Source of the DNA: Gemmatimonadota bacterium
GTDB lineage: Bacteria; Latescibacterota; UBA2968; GCA-2709665
Length of the DNA stretch: 63,751 nucleotides
Assembly (NCBI GenBank): GCA_028874335.1
Contig: JAPPJY010000040.1
Coordinates: forward strand, 1-63,751
Direction: 5' to 3'
Shown: in pieces, positions 42,994-52,125 of the stretch
Numbering within the stretch: position 1 is the stretch's first letter
Layout: each line of letters opens with the position of its first letter
Position numbers and translations under genes: made by a program
Notes under the pieces: model-generated
Seen by the model: the letters and a program-made list of their open reading frames with translations, nothing else
The model's database searches: none
What the model was told of the DNA's origin: nothing

Positions 42994-43569
42994 TCAGGAG
43001 GGTACCAGTCCCCGCTTTCTGAATTCGCCCTTCAGCTGGTAACGTCCGCGATTGAGCCATGTCTTGACCGTCCCCATAGGAATCTGCAGCGCCCGGGTAA
43101 TCTCCTCGTAGGACCAGTCGCGAACATAACGCATCCAGATAACTTCGCGATATCTTTCCGGCAATGCGTGAATGCTCATTCTCACGAGTTCGCGCCGCTG
43201 GTTTCGCTCGACCGTGGATTCAGGATTCTCACCCGCGGCGGGCACGCGCGTGGCTTCCGCGAGTGCGGCGGGATCTTCGGTTACCATCGTCCACCGGCGG
43301 CGCACCTGCTGTTTGCGGAAGTGGGACTTGTGGACGTTCAGCGCGATCTGGGTAAGCCAGGTGGTAAACGCGGCATCGCCTCGATAGGAGCCAAGGGCCG
43401 TATATGCCCTCAAAAACGCGGTCTGTACGAGATCCTGTGCGGTTTCAGGGTCGCTTGTCCGACGCACCATCGTGGCGTAGATCTGTTCGTGGCAGGCCCG
43501 GTAAAGGACGCCGAAGGCGGCCGCGTCACCTTCGATTGCCCTCCGGACCAGATACCGTTCGTTTTTCAT
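42994..43569 (-). CDS. ECF-family RNA polymerase sigma factor
   Basis: A 191-residue sigma factor. Region 2 spans residues 10-85 (YLVRRAIEGDAAAFGVLYRA, then DLVQTAFLRAYTALGSYRGD). Region 4 spans 125-180 (LPERYREVIWMRYVRDWSYE, then EITRALQIPMGTVKTWLNRG). There is no recognisable anti-sigma factor beside it, which is unusual for this class. It is the last gene of the run that starts with pspA. Confidence 0.94.
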   Translation of the reverse strand: MKNERYLVRRAIEGDAAAFGVLYRACHEQIYATMVRRTSDPETAQDLVQTAFLRAYTALGSYRGDAAFTTWLTQIALNVHKSHFRKQQVRRRWTMVTEDPAALAEATRVPAAGENPESTVERNQRRELVRMSIHALPERYREVIWMRYVRDWSYEEITRALQIPMGTVKTWLNRGRYQLKGEFRKRGLVPS

Positions 43570-43600
43570 CTAATGGTTTTCCTCACTAATGGTCGGTCAA

Positions 43601-43777
43601 TTATCTGGATTCGCCGGTAAGCAGCCGGTAACCCACGTAAATCAGGACAAACGACACAAGCAGCTTAAGGAGCAGAAACACGATTTCCAGGGACATGCCG
43701 ATGAGCTTGATCGCTTCGAAAATACCGAGATACGCGCCGATGGCGATAAGGATGATGCCGAGGATCTTCGCGAGCAT
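43601..43777 (-). CDS. small two-helix membrane protein
   Basis: A 58-residue protein starting MLAKILGIILIAIGAYLG at the ATG 43777, which has AAAGGA upstream. Two hydrophobic helices cover almost the whole protein, ending YVGYRLLTGESR. No catalytic motif. Its position inside the PspA-ECF operon suggests a PspC/PspD/PspG-like membrane partner, but there is no clear homology by eye. Confidence 0.65.
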   Translation of the reverse strand: MLAKILGIILIAIGAYLGIFEAIKLIGMSLEIVFLLLKLLVSFVLIYVGYRLLTGESR

Positions 43778-43911
43778 GGTATGGTCCTTTCTACTCACCG
43801 GAAGCCAGATGGTTTATCTTTGCCATTCCGGTTTAGATTGAAAGTTACGTGAAAGACCTGGAGTCCGCCCGGACGTCGCGGTACAGAGGCGGATTCGAAT
43901 GGAGACGTTGA

Positions 43912-44289
43912 TCAGCCCGTGCTCCTGTTTTCCTGCAACCGGCTCAGTTTCTCGTCAATGGTTATCAGTATGTCCTGAACATCGGTCAGGCGTTGATCCA
44001 CTTCGTTCAGCCGGGTTTTGAACGCTTCTTTCTGGTCCGTTTCGATTCCGTGAGTCTGGCCGCTGTTCCGACGCTTCAGATATATCATCACGTAGCCGAG
44101 GGCGAATACGGTCACCGCGACTGTCCCGCCGATCAGCAGAATCCCCAGCGCAAGTGCAATGGCGAAACTCACGAAGCGTGGCGAACTCCCGGGCATGAAT
44201 GGGTCGCCGAAGAAAAACCTCAGCGTTACCGCTCCAAGCAAAATCAGGATAAAGACGATTGCGCCTTTGGCAACAAACTCCCGGGTCAT
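43912..44289 (-). CDS. membrane/coiled-coil protein with DxRLTDxQ motif, paralogue 1
   Basis: A 125-residue protein. Two membrane helices lie in residues 8-70 and a short cytoplasmic coiled coil follows. It ends with the motif RLNEVDQRLTDVQDILITID, then EKLSRLQ. The same motif closes the proteins at 44321 and 45420. The ATG follows GGAGGG. I recognise no named family; topology is like PspB (membrane helix plus coiled coil). Confidence 0.7.
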   Translation of the reverse strand: MTREFVAKGAIVFILILLGAVTLRFFFGDPFMPGSSPRFVSFAIALALGILLIGGTVAVTVFALGYVMIYLKRRNSGQTHGIETDQKEAFKTRLNEVDQRLTDVQDILITIDEKLSRLQENRSTG

Positions 44290-44320
44290 CAGGATCCCTC
44301 CTTTGGCTTGCGGTCGTTAT

Positions 44321-44896
44321 TCAGACGCTGGTTTTGTCTCGCCTGAGCCTTTCATCCAGGGTGATGATTACCTCCTGGAGGTCGTTCAAACGCTGGTCCA
44401 CGGCGTCCAGCCGCGACTCCATTCGCTTTGCCCGTTCGGGACTCATCCCCTTGCCTTCCCTCTTCTTTCTGAGGTGGATATAACTCACAAGGCCCCCGGC
44501 GAATATGATCAGACAGATGCCGATGCCGATTTCCATCGCGATACCCAGACCCGTTCCCGATTGAGCCAACTCAAGCCGGTTTGCGATTTCCTCGAGTTTT
44601 CGGGCAGTCGACTCCAATCGATTCTGGTTGTCAAGGAATCGTCTCAAGCCTTCGCCAGCCGGTCCGGCGGTATTGCCGGTCAGGGCAATAGTGGGAATGT
44701 CTTCGGCACCAGGAAGCAGGTTCCACCGTTCCGACGTGAATGCCCAGATAACGAAACCGATGGCCGCCACCGCCAGGAAAATCCCCACAGTGGATCCACT
44801 GGGCTTCTTGTTGCCGGGAGTCATCAGATAAACGGAGTATCCACCCGCAACGATCAGCAGGCAGAGCGCCAACGCCAGTTCCAGTATCCAACTCAT
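44321..44896 (-). CDS. membrane/coiled-coil protein with DxRLxDxQ motif, paralogue 2
   Basis: A 191-residue protein from the ATG at 44896 (GGAGGGAAAGG upstream). Membrane helices lie at residues 5-25 and 38-55. A helical, probably periplasmic stretch follows (LRRFLDNQNRLESTARKLEE), and a third helix near residue 125-145. It ends with RLDAVDQRLNDLQEVIITLD, then ERLRR, the shared motif of the cluster. Likely an inner-membrane partner of PspA; function not established. Confidence 0.7.
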   Translation of the reverse strand: MSWILELALALCLLIVAGGYSVYLMTPGNKKPSGSTVGIFLAVAAIGFVIWAFTSERWNLLPGAEDIPTIALTGNTAGPAGEGLRRFLDNQNRLESTARKLEEIANRLELAQSGTGLGIAMEIGIGICLIIFAGGLVSYIHLRKKREGKGMSPERAKRMESRLDAVDQRLNDLQEVIITLDERLRRDKTSV

Positions 44897-45021
44897 CCTT
44901 TCCCTCCTCTGAAATCCCCGCGTTTGATTATTTGGCGACTGCATTCCGACGATTTGAAGTCTCAAGCCACTTCTTTGACGTTTCGGCTGGCGGCTTCCGT
45001 CGTACCGTTTCCAATCTCGGC

Positions 45022-45336
45022 CTACTTGAAGAATCGAGAGAGTCCTGTCACTGTGAGGACTTTTCGGATACGACGGGAAACGCCGCTCAACCTCAGGTCG
45101 CCGCCGGCGTCTCGGGTGGTTTTAACGCCCATCGCCAGTTCACCAAGCATGGCGGCGCCCACGTGGTTCACGCGCGAAAGGTCGACCACGACGGTGCGAG
45201 CGCCGCCGTTTACAAGGTTCGATATTTCGCGTCGGAGCGGCGCCACCTCCGGCAGGGCGATCGGATCGCCGCTGATGGTGACAACGGCCGTCCCATCCTG
45301 AATCCGCTCGCCGACGTGAATGTGCAGTGTGTTCAT
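45022..45336 (-). CDS. STAS-domain protein, anti-anti-sigma-like
   Basis: About 104 residues from the ATG at 45336. A longer frame opens with GTG at 45423, overlapping the preceding gene. The STAS fold is clear: TLHIHVGERIQDGTAVVTIS, then ARTVVVDLSRVNHVGAAMLG. The phosphorylatable serine of SpoIIAA/RsbV, normally in DSSGL, is replaced (HVGAAML). It therefore cannot be regulated by serine phosphorylation at that site. No RsbW-like kinase is nearby. It sits inside the PspA-ECF operon, so it could titrate a partner of the sigma factor, or act as a scaffold. Confidence 0.8.
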   Translation of the reverse strand: MNTLHIHVGERIQDGTAVVTISGDPIALPEVAPLRREISNLVNGGARTVVVDLSRVNHVGAAMLGELAMGVKTTRDAGGDLRLSGVSRRIRKVLTVTGLSRFFK

Positions 45337-45419
45337 GATTCGATGCCCCGTTTCTTGCAGCAGATTTGATTCCGGTGCTGATCGATCGCGCTTCAGGTAA
45401 TTGGTAAGCATGACGCAAT

Positions 45420-45635
45420 TCACGACGCGCCGCCCGAGTCCTGGCGATTCAGCTTTTCGTCGATCGCGATCATGATTTCCTGGATATCGGTCAGTCTCCT
45501 GTCAAGGTCGTCCAGCCGGGCATTCAGGCGTTCCTCGACCTTGCCGGGAACGGTACCCTTTGTCTGTCGCTCCACATATTTGAGGACCGCCACGGCAAGG
45601 ACGATCAGCGCAACGCCAATACCGACTTCAAACAT
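45420..45635 (-). CDS. PspB-like small membrane/coiled-coil protein, paralogue 3
   Basis: A 71-residue protein: one N-terminal membrane helix (FEVGIGVALIVLAVAVLKYV), a short linker, then the coiled coil RLNARLDDLDRRLTDIQEIM, followed by IAIDEKLNRQDSG. Size and topology match enterobacterial PspB. The ATG follows GGAGGG. It carries the most compact version of the DxRLTDxQ motif seen in the proteins at 43912 and 44321. Position two genes after pspA supports a phage-shock role by inference. Confidence 0.72.
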   Translation of the reverse strand: MFEVGIGVALIVLAVAVLKYVERQTKGTVPGKVEERLNARLDDLDRRLTDIQEIMIAIDEKLNRQDSGGAS

Positions 45636-45662
45636 GACATCCCTCCGTAAAATTTGAATGTA

Positions 45663-46304
45663 TCAAAGTTCAGCCACCGGTTTCGCCCGGATTTTTTCGG
45701 ATCCATGTTCAATTTCGGGAAAGTGATATACAACGAGACCGGACTCGGACACCCGCACCTCTGCGCTGCCGCCGACGGCCAACGCACCGAGGATCTCTTC
45801 TGCCTTTCCCACGGTCATCCTCCCGTCCGTAGCCGCCTCCAGAACGGTGAGACTGCCACCCTTCTCACGTGCGAGCCTGAGCAACCGATGTTGATATTGC
45901 GCATACCGCTTTTTCTCGGCTGAAATTTGGACCTTGCGGCCGGCCAGCCAGAAAACCAGCGCGAACCCGATAACGGCGATGCCCATGAAAAAGCCGAGCG
46001 GGCTCGGGACGAAACCGGACGACTGGAAGCCTGAAAAGAACATGCCCGTCAGACCGCCGAAAACGAACAGAATCGCCGTGACTTTCAGTAGCAGCGCGAA
46101 GGCGGTTCGCATAGCACAACTCCCGTCAGTGGCCAGATCGGAGAATCGGAAGGACAGCCGTCGCGAACGGGGGTGACGAACCCTTCCCGGCTCTTGCCGC
46201 GCGGCCCGGGTCATCTTGAAATCGCGCCATGCCTCTGTTGCGTCGCGCATTGTCCTGTCGATCTCGTGCGCGATTTCGTCCAGGATTTTTCGAAATTCAC
46301 GCAT
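45663..46304 (-). CDS. membrane protein with C-terminal winged-helix-like domain
   Basis: A 213-residue frame whose ATG lies within the pspA stop (ATGCGTGA), suggesting coupled translation. An alternative ATG at 46112 with GGGAG upstream would give 149 residues. Two membrane helices (FALLLKVTAILFVFGGLTGM and FFMGIAVIGFALVFWLAGRK) are followed by a cytoplasmic domain. That domain (LLRLAREKGGSLTVLEAATD, then MTVGKAEEILGALAVGG) looks like a winged helix. Not recognised as a named family. The tight link to pspA suggests it tethers or controls PspA at the membrane. Confidence 0.65.
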   Translation of the reverse strand: MREFRKILDEIAHEIDRTMRDATEAWRDFKMTRAARQEPGRVRHPRSRRLSFRFSDLATDGSCAMRTAFALLLKVTAILFVFGGLTGMFFSGFQSSGFVPSPLGFFMGIAVIGFALVFWLAGRKVQISAEKKRYAQYQHRLLRLAREKGGSLTVLEAATDGRMTVGKAEEILGALAVGGSAEVRVSESGLVVYHFPEIEHGSEKIRAKPVAEL

Positions 46305-46974
46305 CGGATTTACGCAGTCTGTTCTTCAGCGCCTCGAGTTCCTCTTCCACGGTATTCCGCCGTTCCATCTTTTCGAAGGTGTCGTCGAGCGAGGGATCTT
46401 CACCCGCGATTTCCGCGTGTGCGGAAGCTTCGGCTTCTTCGTTCTCAACCCGGCTGCGAAAGCGTTCGAAGCTGGAAAAGGCGTCGTCGCCGACGCCCGA
46501 AAGGCCCTGGGCGATCTGCTTCCGCGCCTGGGCGGCGCGCCGCCGCGCGATCAGCGCGCCCTGTCGGGTGCGTGCCTCGTCCAGTTTGGACTTGAGCTGC
46601 CCAAGCTGTTTCTTGAGCTGATCGGAGGTCTTGTGGCTCTCGTCGAACGCGGCTTCCAGGTCCCCGGCGGCTTTTTCCAGCGTGGCTTTTCGTTCCAGCG
46701 CGCGCCGTGCGAGGTCGTCCTCGCCGGATTCCACGGCCAGTTCCGCCTTTTTCTGCCAGGCCTCGATCTGGTCCGTCTTGTCCAGAAGCTGACGCTCCAG
46801 ACGTTTCTCGTTGGCCACGGCGGTCCCAACGGACGCTGTCGCCTTGTTAACGGCCTCCTCCATTTCGAGGATCATCTGCCGGATCATCTTCTCCGGATCC
46901 TCCGCGCGATTCAGAAGGTCGTTTATGTTGGCCTTGATGATGTCAGCCATTCTGGAGAAAATCCCTTTGGCCAT
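46297..46974 (-). CDS. pspA: PspA/IM30 (Vipp1) family envelope-stress protein
   Basis: A 225-residue peripheral membrane protein of the ESCRT-III-like PspA family, starting MAKGIFSRMADIIKANINDL at the ATG 46974 (AAAGGAG upstream). Nearly all is coiled coil: NRAEDPEKMIRQMILEMEEA is the conserved second helix, followed by the LERQLLDKTDQIEAWQKKAE helices. PspA oligomers repair or stabilise the inner membrane and, in enterobacteria, inhibit the sigma-54 activator PspF. A sigma-54 promoter match lies 93 bases upstream. The gene heads a run of eight minus-strand genes ending in an ECF sigma factor. Confidence 0.95.
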   Translation of the reverse strand: MAKGIFSRMADIIKANINDLLNRAEDPEKMIRQMILEMEEAVNKATASVGTAVANEKRLERQLLDKTDQIEAWQKKAELAVESGEDDLARRALERKATLEKAAGDLEAAFDESHKTSDQLKKQLGQLKSKLDEARTRQGALIARRRAAQARKQIAQGLSGVGDDAFSSFERFRSRVENEEAEASAHAEIAGEDPSLDDTFEKMERRNTVEEELEALKNRLRKSDA

Positions 46975-47066
46975 GGTCGTACTCCTTTCTCTTGCGGGTG
47001 TCCGCAGGCTGCCATGGTAAAAAAATCCGGATTCAAGCACTCATTCGCCGATCTTCCGACCACATA

Positions 47067-47084
47067 TTGCAAGGACCGTGCCTG
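47067..47084 (-). promoter_or_regulatory. sigma-54 promoter upstream of pspA
   Basis: The minus strand reads AGGCACGGTCCTTGCAA: GG and GC dinucleotides separated by exactly 10 bases. All but the first base match the consensus TGGCACG-N4-TTGC. It is about 93 bases before the pspA ATG, in a gap otherwise AT-rich (46975-47349, no gene). The opposite side of the gap holds the region before the amidase gene. Confidence 0.8.
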
Positions 47085-47349
47085 TATGACAAAAAACCAC
47101 CTTATTTATTAAATGATTGTTTTGTATATATTTATTCTGTATGTCGAAATGAGGTTATTCAGGGCTATTGGTGAAAAACACCGTACGCAAGGCGAAAACA
47201 ACCGATCAGGAAGTGTGCCGGGCGCTCGTTCCCGGCCGGGGGCGACTTGTCTTTTTCGGACAAATGGCGTAAAGTTTGGAGTCCTCCAACCTGAGCGAGC
47301 GATCGGTGTAGCTGCAGGATTATCCGACCTTCCGTGTAAATCGGCCAAT

Positions 47350-48471
47350 ATGGGCAATTACAGACAATTGCGACTTCTGAGTGCCGGGCTTTGCATGGTC
47401 TTGCTGCTGGCGAGCCCGCTCGCCGGGCTCTCTGTGTTCTACAAGGTCCGAAAGGGCGATTCCCTGTGGTCGATTGCCAAGAAACACCAGACCAGCATCA
47501 CGACGATCAAGCGGATCAACAAGCTGCGGACCAACAGAGTCTATCCGGGTCAGGTACTCCGTCTGACACCCCGGATCACCAAATACAACGCGCCAAACGG
47601 CCCGTACTACTGGCAAAAGCCGAGAGCAAGCAGGCAAAGGCATCGCAACTATTCCGAGAGGCCGCGATCCTCCCCAGGTCTGGACTATCGACGCGCCCAG
47701 ATTCTATTGCGCGCCTTTGATAATGAGATTCTCGCCAAGGCGCCCAGAAAGAGAAGGAAACCACTGAAGGGATGGCGGATTGTACTCGACCCGGGGCACG
47801 GCGGGATCGATCCGGGCGCCATCGTCTCCAATTTGACGGGCCAGAAACAGCGGGTTTACGTGGTCGAAGACGAATACGTGTACGACATAGCGTTGCGAGT
47901 GTACAAGGAACTCAGGCTGCTCGGCGCGGAGGTGACACTGACGGTAATCAGCCCCAATCACCTGATCCGGGATAACCTGCCGGCCAAAACAACGTTCGTC
48001 CACGAAAAGAACGAAGTCTACAACGATGAGCGGTACAACCGGAGAAATTCGGAAAAGGTGCGGCCCAGGAGCGCCAATCTTTCACAGCGGGTCCGGGTGG
48101 CGAACCGCTTCGTAAAAGGAGCGCGCGCGGGCAGGAGTCTGTTTGTCTCGCTCCACGCGGATAACACCCCCGGGCGTCCGATGGGTCCGCTGGTAATCTA
48201 TCATAAGCGGCGGGGGAGGGTTGACAGGCGTTCCAAATCTTTCGCGCGGGTCATGCGTACGGCTTTGCACCAGCCGGACATGCCCGCGCAGGAACGGGGG
48301 CGGAACCTCGCGGTCCTCCGGAACAACCTGGCTCACGCCGAAATTCTCGTTGAAGTTCACAACGTCCACCACCAGCACGAGGCCTATCAGATCCGGTATC
48401 ATAAGGACCGGCAGCACCACGCGAAAAAGGTCGTTAGCGGCATACTCGCGTACGCACGGAAAAAGCGGTGA
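47350..48471 (+). CDS. N-acetylmuramoyl-L-alanine amidase with LysM domain
   Basis: A 373-residue exported peptidoglycan hydrolase that cuts the amide between muramic acid and the stem peptide. The frame is open from 47113, but ATG 47350 opens a signal peptide (MGNYRQLRLLSAGLCMVLLL). One LysM domain follows (YKVRKGDSLWSIAKKHQTSI). After a basic linker comes the Amidase_3 domain with zinc ligands in VLDPGHGGIDPGA, the Glu in VVEDEYVYD, the His in FVSLHADN and the catalytic Glu in ILVEVHN. Divergent from pspA, fitting an envelope theme. Confidence 0.93.
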   Translation: MGNYRQLRLLSAGLCMVLLLASPLAGLSVFYKVRKGDSLWSIAKKHQTSITTIKRINKLRTNRVYPGQVLRLTPRITKYNAPNGPYYWQKPRASRQRHRNYSERPRSSPGLDYRRAQILLRAFDNEILAKAPRKRRKPLKGWRIVLDPGHGGIDPGAIVSNLTGQKQRVYVVEDEYVYDIALRVYKELRLLGAEVTLTVISPNHLIRDNLPAKTTFVHEKNEVYNDERYNRRNSEKVRPRSANLSQRVRVANRFVKGARAGRSLFVSLHADNTPGRPMGPLVIYHKRRGRVDRRSKSFARVMRTALHQPDMPAQERGRNLAVLRNNLAHAEILVEVHNVHHQHEAYQIRYHKDRQHHAKKVVSGILAYARKKR

Positions 48472-48598
48472 TTTTCCGGTTTCTTCCGGTTGCGCAGAGA
48501 TACCTCCGCCTTCGCCGATCTTTCACAAAACCGCGTCAGTGCAGCTTACTGCGGCAGCCTCAAGTGGCGGCCGCACCTCGAGCCTGGGAAACCGCAGC

Positions 48599-51043
48599 CT
48601 AACGCATAAACCCCCTGATCCGGAGTGAATTCGAGATTACCGAGACGGAACTCAGCGCCATGGCGGCGGCTGCAACCATGGGCCCGCCGAGCGGGTTGAG
48701 CAGGCCGAGAGCCGCCACCGGAATCAGCAGGACGTTGTAGGCGAACGCCCAGAAAAGGTTCTGGCGAATCGCGCGCATGGTCCGCCCCGACAGGCGGATC
48801 GCGGTCTCTATTCCGGTGAGGCTACCGGACATGAGCGTGATGTCCGCGCTTTCCATCGCCACGGCCGTTCCGGTGCCGACGGCAATCCCGACGTCGGCGG
48901 TCGCCAGTGCAGGCGCGTCGTTGACGCCGTCCCCGACCATGGCCACGCAATGCCGCCCGTCCTGCAATTCCTCGATTCGGGCGGCTTTCTCGTGGGGCAT
49001 GACCCCGGCAATGACCCGGGGAATGTCCGCGTGTTCCGCGACGGCTACGGCGGTTCTTGCGTTGTCTCCCGTCAGGAGGATGACGGTCAGGTCAAGTGAC
49101 TTGAGATCGGCGACGGCGCGAACGGCATCGGGCTTGAGGACGTCGGCCACGCCGATGAGGCCTTCCACCTGATCGTCTACGGCCACGAACAGGACGGTTT
49201 TGCCGGCGGCTTCCAGACGCGCCGCCTTCGCATCCAGGTCATCGGTCAATTCGGCCTGGCTTTCCACCAACTGCCGGTTGCCCAGAAGGATGGTGCGGCC
49301 GGCCTTTTTTGCGCGCACGCCCTGCCCGGGCAGGGCTTCAAATTCGAGAGGTTCTTCAACGGGCTGTTTCCGTTCCCGCGCCGCGTCGCGGATGGCTTCT
49401 CCGAGGGGGTGTTCGGAACCCTGTTCAACGGACGCCGCCAATTTGAGCAGATCCGATTCCGAACGTGTACCTGTCGTCACCAGATCGGTTACCGCAGGTC
49501 TTCCGGTAGTGATGGTACCGGTTTTGTCCAGGACGATCGTATCGAGGCGGTGGGCCGTCTCCAGGACAGAGCCTCCCTTGATGAGGACACCCAGTTCCGC
49601 CGCCCGGCCGGTGCCGACCAGAATGGCCGTTGGCGTCGCCAGACCCAGCGCGCACGGACAGGCGATAATGAGGACCGCAACGGCATTGAGCAGCGCGTTG
49701 GAAGCGCCGGATCCGGAACCGGCGGACCACCACAGGGCGAACGTGAGCAACGCGACGCCGAAAACGACAGGCACAAAGACCCCGGCAACCCGGTCCGCGA
49801 TCCGCTGAACGGGCGCGCGCGAGCCCTGGGCCTGGCGAACCAATTGAACGATCCGGGCATGCACCGTTTCGGCGCCGACCTGTGTGGCCGCGAATGTGAA
49901 ACTCCCGGTCTTGTTGAGCGTTGCCCCGAGAACCCGGCTTTGTCTGACTTTTTCAACGGGCATGCTCTCACCCGTTATCACGGACTCGTCCACGCTCGAT
50001 TGCCCCTCCTGCACCACGCCGTCTACAGGGACTCTGTCGCCCGGTCGAATACGAATGAGGTCGCCGACGGCGACGTCCTCTATAGGAACCAGCGTCTCCT
50101 CGCCGTTTCTAAGGACACACGCGGTCTCGGGACGGAGATCCATCAACGTACGGATGGCTTCGGTCGCGCGGCCGCGGGACCGGATTTCCAGGAGCCGGCC
50201 CAGCAGGATGAGGGTAATGATCATAGTCGACGTGTCGAAATAGACGCTGACGGGCTCTCCGGGCCCAGCAACGGACCGGGGAAAAAAAGTGCCCGCGACG
50301 CTGTAGCCATAGGCCGCCAGCGTCCCGACGGCAATAAGGCTGTTCATGTCAGCGGTCCTGCGCCGCAGGCCGCTCCAGAACCCGCTTAGAAAGCGCCAGC
50401 CGCACCAGAACTGCACGGGAGTTGCCAGGAGGAAGAGCAGAAGGTGGACCTGCCGGAGAGAGTACGGCGCTCCCAGTGACTCGTGCAGCATACCCACACC
50501 CATGATCAACGTTGACAGCACCGCGGCGACGATGAATCGCAATCGAATCGAACGGCGTTCCGATCGTTCCTCCCTCCGTTCTCCTTCCTCCGCGGAGGCG
50601 TCCGGTTCCACTACTGTCGCGCCGTACCCTGCATCGATTACCGCGCGCGTCAGAACGGAATCCGGGACCGCGAAATGCCGCACCGTGGCCTGACGGGCCG
50701 CGAGGTTGACCTCGCTGTCGACGACGCCCGGTACCCCCGTTATCGCGTTCTCTATTGCGGATACGCAGGCGGCGCAGCTCATGTCGCCCACGGCAAGTCT
50801 TGTCTCTTCGGTACGTATCCCATAGCCGAGACTCTCGATTTCACGAATAACCCGCTTCGTGCCGGACACACCGTCTCTCAGCTGCACGGTGGCGTCTCCC
50901 GTGGCGAAGTTGACGGACGCTTCGCCTACACCCCGGGTCTTTCGCAATCCGTCCTGAACGCGGGCGGCGCAGGCCGCACAACTCATCCCGGTAACGGGAA
51001 CGGTCAGGCTGACGGCCCCGTTCGTCTCTGGCTTTCGTGACAT
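48599..51043 (-). CDS. copA: copper-exporting P1B-type ATPase
   Basis: An 814-residue heavy-metal pump. Two N-terminal metal-binding HMA domains carry [11 protein letters not shown] and [11 protein letters not shown]. The membrane CPC motif is in [15 protein letters not shown], the phosphorylation site in [11 protein letters not shown], and the hinge motif in [17 protein letters not shown] plus the paired CxxC domains indicates Cu(I) export. No adjacent copper-responsive regulator or copper chaperone gene is visible. Confidence 0.96.
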   Translation of the reverse strand: MSRKPETNGAVSLTVPVTGMSCAACAARVQDGLRKTRGVGEASVNFATGDATVQLRDGVSGTKRVIREIESLGYGIRTEETRLAVGDMSCAACVSAIENAITGVPGVVDSEVNLAARQATVRHFAVPDSVLTRAVIDAGYGATVVEPDASAEEGERREERSERRSIRLRFIVAAVLSTLIMGVGMLHESLGAPYSLRQVHLLLFLLATPVQFWCGWRFLSGFWSGLRRRTADMNSLIAVGTLAAYGYSVAGTFFPRSVAGPGEPVSVYFDTSTMIITLILLGRLLEIRSRGRATEAIRTLMDLRPETACVLRNGEETLVPIEDVAVGDLIRIRPGDRVPVDGVVQEGQSSVDESVITGESMPVEKVRQSRVLGATLNKTGSFTFAATQVGAETVHARIVQLVRQAQGSRAPVQRIADRVAGVFVPVVFGVALLTFALWWSAGSGSGASNALLNAVAVLIIACPCALGLATPTAILVGTGRAAELGVLIKGGSVLETAHRLDTIVLDKTGTITTGRPAVTDLVTTGTRSESDLLKLAASVEQGSEHPLGEAIRDAARERKQPVEEPLEFEALPGQGVRAKKAGRTILLGNRQLVESQAELTDDLDAKAARLEAAGKTVLFVAVDDQVEGLIGVADVLKPDAVRAVADLKSLDLTVILLTGDNARTAVAVAEHADIPRVIAGVMPHEKAARIEELQDGRHCVAMVGDGVNDAPALATADVGIAVGTGTAVAMESADITLMSGSLTGIETAIRLSGRTMRAIRQNLFWAFAYNVLLIPVAALGLLNPLGGPMVAAAAMALSSVSVISNSLRIRGFMR

Positions 51044-51123
51044 GGCTTCTCAGTCCTGTACCTTCCGCCCCGGCGCGACTCGACCGATCGGGTTCCGATA
51101 GTCACTCAGGGAGGCCGACAGAC

Positions 51124-52125
51124 TCAGAAATGCTCGAAACCGCGCGCTTCCAGCTCCGACCTCAGTCCCTGCGCGTTCTCGATATATATACGCTCGTCTC
51201 CCGATACGATCCGCCCGATGCAGGAAATCCCCGGTTCGGAGGCGAGCGCCTCCACGTCATCTCTCCCCCCGGGAGCAACCGTAAACAGCAATTCATAGTC
51301 CTCTCCGCCCGTTATCTCCAGATTCCGGGTGCAGGCATCCGAATGCTCGCGAAATCTCCTGAACGCGGGTGAAACGGGAATTGCCGTCCCATCGATCACC
51401 GCGGAAACCCCGCTCTGCCTGCAGATATGCCGCAGATCCGAAGCCATCCCGTCCGAGAGATCCAACATCGCCGTCACGGTACCCGATGCCGCGAGCGCCC
51501 GACCCAACGCCACCCTGGGTTCCGGCCTGTGGTGCCTGCGGAGAAGAAACTCACGGTCCTCCTCAGACAGTCCGACAGCTTGGCCCAGCGCAAGTTTCAA
51601 GCCTGCCGAGGAATCCCCGAGCGTGCCCGACGCATAGATCAAATCACCCCGGGCTGCGCCGGAACGGTAGCACACCCGGTCCTGATCCATTTCGCCAGTG
51701 AGCGTCAGATTCATGACCAGCGGCCCCGTACTACGCGTTGTGTCGCCTCCAACGACGTTGACGCCAAAGCGGGACGCCAATCCGCGCAATCCCTTATATA
51801 CGCGTTCCATAAATCCGACGTCAAAATCCGGGGGAATCGCCAACGAAACCACGGCCTCGCGAGGCTCCCCGCCCATCGCCGCGATATCCGATAGGCTCAC
51901 TGCAAGCAGCTTGTGACCCAACCAACCCGGATTGGAACCCTCGACCGCAAAATGAACGCCTTCCACCATCAAGTCCGACGTGATGAGCCGCACACGGTCG
52001 TTTTCGCACGCCAACACGGCGCAATCATCCCCGATCCCGCAGCACACACCGACGGCCGGGGGCAATGCGGCTGCGCCAATCCGCTCGATAAAGCCGAACT
52101 CTCCGATCTCCCGGAACGTCGCCAC
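51124..52125 (-). CDS. thiL: thiamine-monophosphate kinase
   Basis: A 333-residue PurM-fold enzyme that phosphorylates thiamine monophosphate to thiamine diphosphate. The frame is open to a GTG at 52137, but the GTG at 52125 has GGAG six bases upstream and gives the usual start. Signatures: GDDCAVLACENDRVRLITSD, FAVEGSNPGWLGHKLLAVSL, SDIAAMGGEPREAVVSLAIP, VVGGDTTRS and MLDLSDGMASDL. It supports the thiamine-dependent enzymes encoded elsewhere in the window. The hisA-like gene begins downstream on the other side of a 77-base gap. Confidence 0.95.
   Translation of the reverse strand: MATFREIGEFGFIERIGAAALPPAVGVCCGIGDDCAVLACENDRVRLITSDLMVEGVHFAVEGSNPGWLGHKLLAVSLSDIAAMGGEPREAVVSLAIPPDFDVGFMERVYKGLRGLASRFGVNVVGGDTTRSTGPLVMNLTLTGEMDQDRVCYRSGAARGDLIYASGTLGDSSAGLKLALGQAVGLSEEDREFLLRRHHRPEPRVALGRALAASGTVTAMLDLSDGMASDLRHICRQSGVSAVIDGTAIPVSPAFRRFREHSDACTRNLEITGGEDYELLFTVAPGGRDDVEALASEPGISCIGRIVSGDERIYIENAQGLRSELEARGFEHF

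Noticed and set aside
44159..45301. A 380-codon plus-strand frame in the PspA island
   Set aside because: Antisense to four small genes, each with its own good ribosome site; Ser/Arg/Pro-rich shadow composition.
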